A DNA stretch of 6,548 nucleotides, taken from positions 1 through 6,548 of the forward strand of contig JAURMJ010000246.1 of assembly GCA_030830765.1 (NCBI GenBank). Reading direction: 5' to 3'. How positions within the stretch are numbered: the stretch's first letter is position 1; every line of letters starts with the position of its first letter. Position numbers and translations under genes: made by a program. Below the pieces are notes generated by a model, which saw only the letters and a list, made by a program, of their open reading frames with translations, had not been told where the DNA came from and ran no database searches. The DNA comes from Quisquiliibacterium sp. GTDB taxonomy: Bacteria > Pseudomonadota > Gammaproteobacteria > Burkholderiales > Burkholderiaceae_E. Of the stretch, positions 5,692-6,548 are shown one piece after another.

Positions 5692-6548
5692 ATGTCAGTG
5701 ATCAAAATGGAAGACCTCGTCGAGTCGATCGGCGCAGCGCTTCAATTCATCAGCTACTACCACCCAGCCGACTACATCCGGCACTTGGCCCGAGCCTATG
5801 AAACCGAGCAGAGCCCGGCGGCGAAGGACGCAATCGCGCAAATCCTGACCAACTCAAGGATGAGCGCCCAAGGCCATCGCCCAATCTGTCAGGACACAGG
5901 CATCGTCAACGTGTTCATGAAAGTCGGCATGGGCGTGCGCTTCGAGGGGTTTTCAGGCTCGCTGCAGGCGGCGGTCGACGAAGGCGTGCGCCGCGGCTAC
6001 ATGCATCCTGACAATGTGCTGCGCGCATCGGTCGTTGCGGATCCGCAGTTCGAACGCAAGAACACCGGCGATAACACGCCGGCCGTACTCTTCGTTGAAC
6101 TTGTTGAGGGCGAAGCGGTTGAAGTCACTGTCGCCGCCAAGGGGGGCGGCTCGGAGAACAAATCCAAGGTCGTGATGCTCAATCCGTCGGATTCGGTCGT
6201 CGACTGGGTTCTGAAGACGGTGCCAACCATGGGTGCCGGCTGGTGCCCTCCGGGGATGCTGGGCATCGGGATCGGCGGTACCGCAGAAAAAGCCACGCTG
6301 ATGGCCAAGGAGTCCCTGATGGATCCGCTGGACATGCACGAGCTGCTTGCTCGCGGACCGGCCAACAAGACCGAGGAGCTGCGCATCGAGCTCTATGAAA
6401 AGGTCAATGCTCTGGGCATCGGCGCTCAGGGACTCGGGGGACTGACCACGGTGCTTGACGTGAAGATTGCGATGTACCCGACCCACGCGGCCAGCAAGCC
6501 GGTTGCCATGATTCCCAACTGTGCAGCCACACGCCATGCGCATTTCAC
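5692..6548 (+). CDS. fumA: Fumarate hydratase class I (iron-sulfur), 3' end beyond window
   Basis: TCA-cycle enzyme that interconverts fumarate and L-malate using an oxygen-sensitive [4Fe-4S] cluster in the cytosol. The 285 visible residues are the N-terminal part of a single-chain class I fumarase, usually about 500-550 residues. The three cluster cysteines are all present: C66 in PICQDTG, C185 in GWCPPG and C277 in PNCAATRH. Their spacing (119, then 92) is close to that of E. coli FumA (119, then 94). KGGGSENKSK at about 151-160 is a family-conserved segment. The ATG at 5692 follows GGAG by six bases and gives a family-like start (MSVIKMEDLVES). The same reading could in principle be a single-chain L(+)-tartrate dehydratase relative, but length of the open frame and motifs favour fumarase. 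It lies downstream of yqhA. The fumA symbol denotes class I type, not orthology to the E. coli gene. Confidence 0.95.
   Translation, partial: MSVIKMEDLVESIGAALQFISYYHPADYIRHLARAYETEQSPAAKDAIAQILTNSRMSAQGHRPICQDTGIVNVFMKVGMGVRFEGFSGSLQAAVDEGVRRGYMHPDNVLRASVVADPQFERKNTGDNTPAVLFVELVEGEAVEVTVAAKGGGSENKSKVVMLNPSDSVVDWVLKTVPTMGAGWCPPGMLGIGIGGTAEKATLMAKESLMDPLDMHELLARGPANKTEELRIELYEKVNALGIGAQGLGGLTTVLDVKIAMYPTHAASKPVAMIPNCAATRHAHF

Noticed and set aside
5953..6543. Minus-strand ORF of 196 codons opposite the fumarase
   Set aside because: It overlaps the conserved fumarase coding region with its cluster cysteines; the His/Arg/Gly-rich translation is a shadow.

Overview
The window reads as ordinary chromosomal DNA of a moderately GC-rich proteobacterium. 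It is most likely a betaproteobacterium, judging from the sequence feel of the acetyl-CoA synthetase, the UPF0114 protein and the class I fumarase; this is recognition by eye, not a database result. Nothing resembles a phage, transposon, CRISPR array, tRNA or rRNA.

Layout. Two transcription units diverge from a 176-base control region at about 4847-5022. Leftward (minus strand) runs a tightly packed acetate-type operon: acs (acetyl-CoA synthetase, start 4846), a 96-residue two-helix membrane protein (start 2823), a five-repeat TPR protein (TTG start at 2529), a possible 35-residue small protein (1952-1845), a DUF4212 symporter small subunit (start 1840), and a sodium:solute symporter of the VC_2705-like type (start 1574) that runs off the left edge. 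Rightward (plus strand) are a UPF0114/YqhA membrane protein (5023-5637) and a class I iron-sulfur fumarate hydratase (from 5692) that runs off the right edge.

How the genes fit together. The symporter pair probably imports acetate or another short carboxylate and Acs activates it to acetyl-CoA for the TCA cycle, where fumarase acts. The membrane protein, the TPR protein and the small ORF between acs and the transporter have no known role; their packing suggests they serve the same uptake and activation module. Gene junctions in the leftward unit are short or overlapping (40 bases, 3 bases, a small-ORF-filled 122 bases, and an ATGA overlap), with no T-tract terminator between them.

Most worth a second look: an SD-preceded 35-residue ORF that exactly fills the only sizeable gap in the operon; 11-base-spaced direct repeats at the expected -35 position of acs; a canonical EF-hand calcium loop and a charged insertion of about 130 residues in the symporter; and the unassigned membrane protein/TPR pair. 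No clearly new system is visible; the best novelty candidates are the accessory proteins of the acetate operon.
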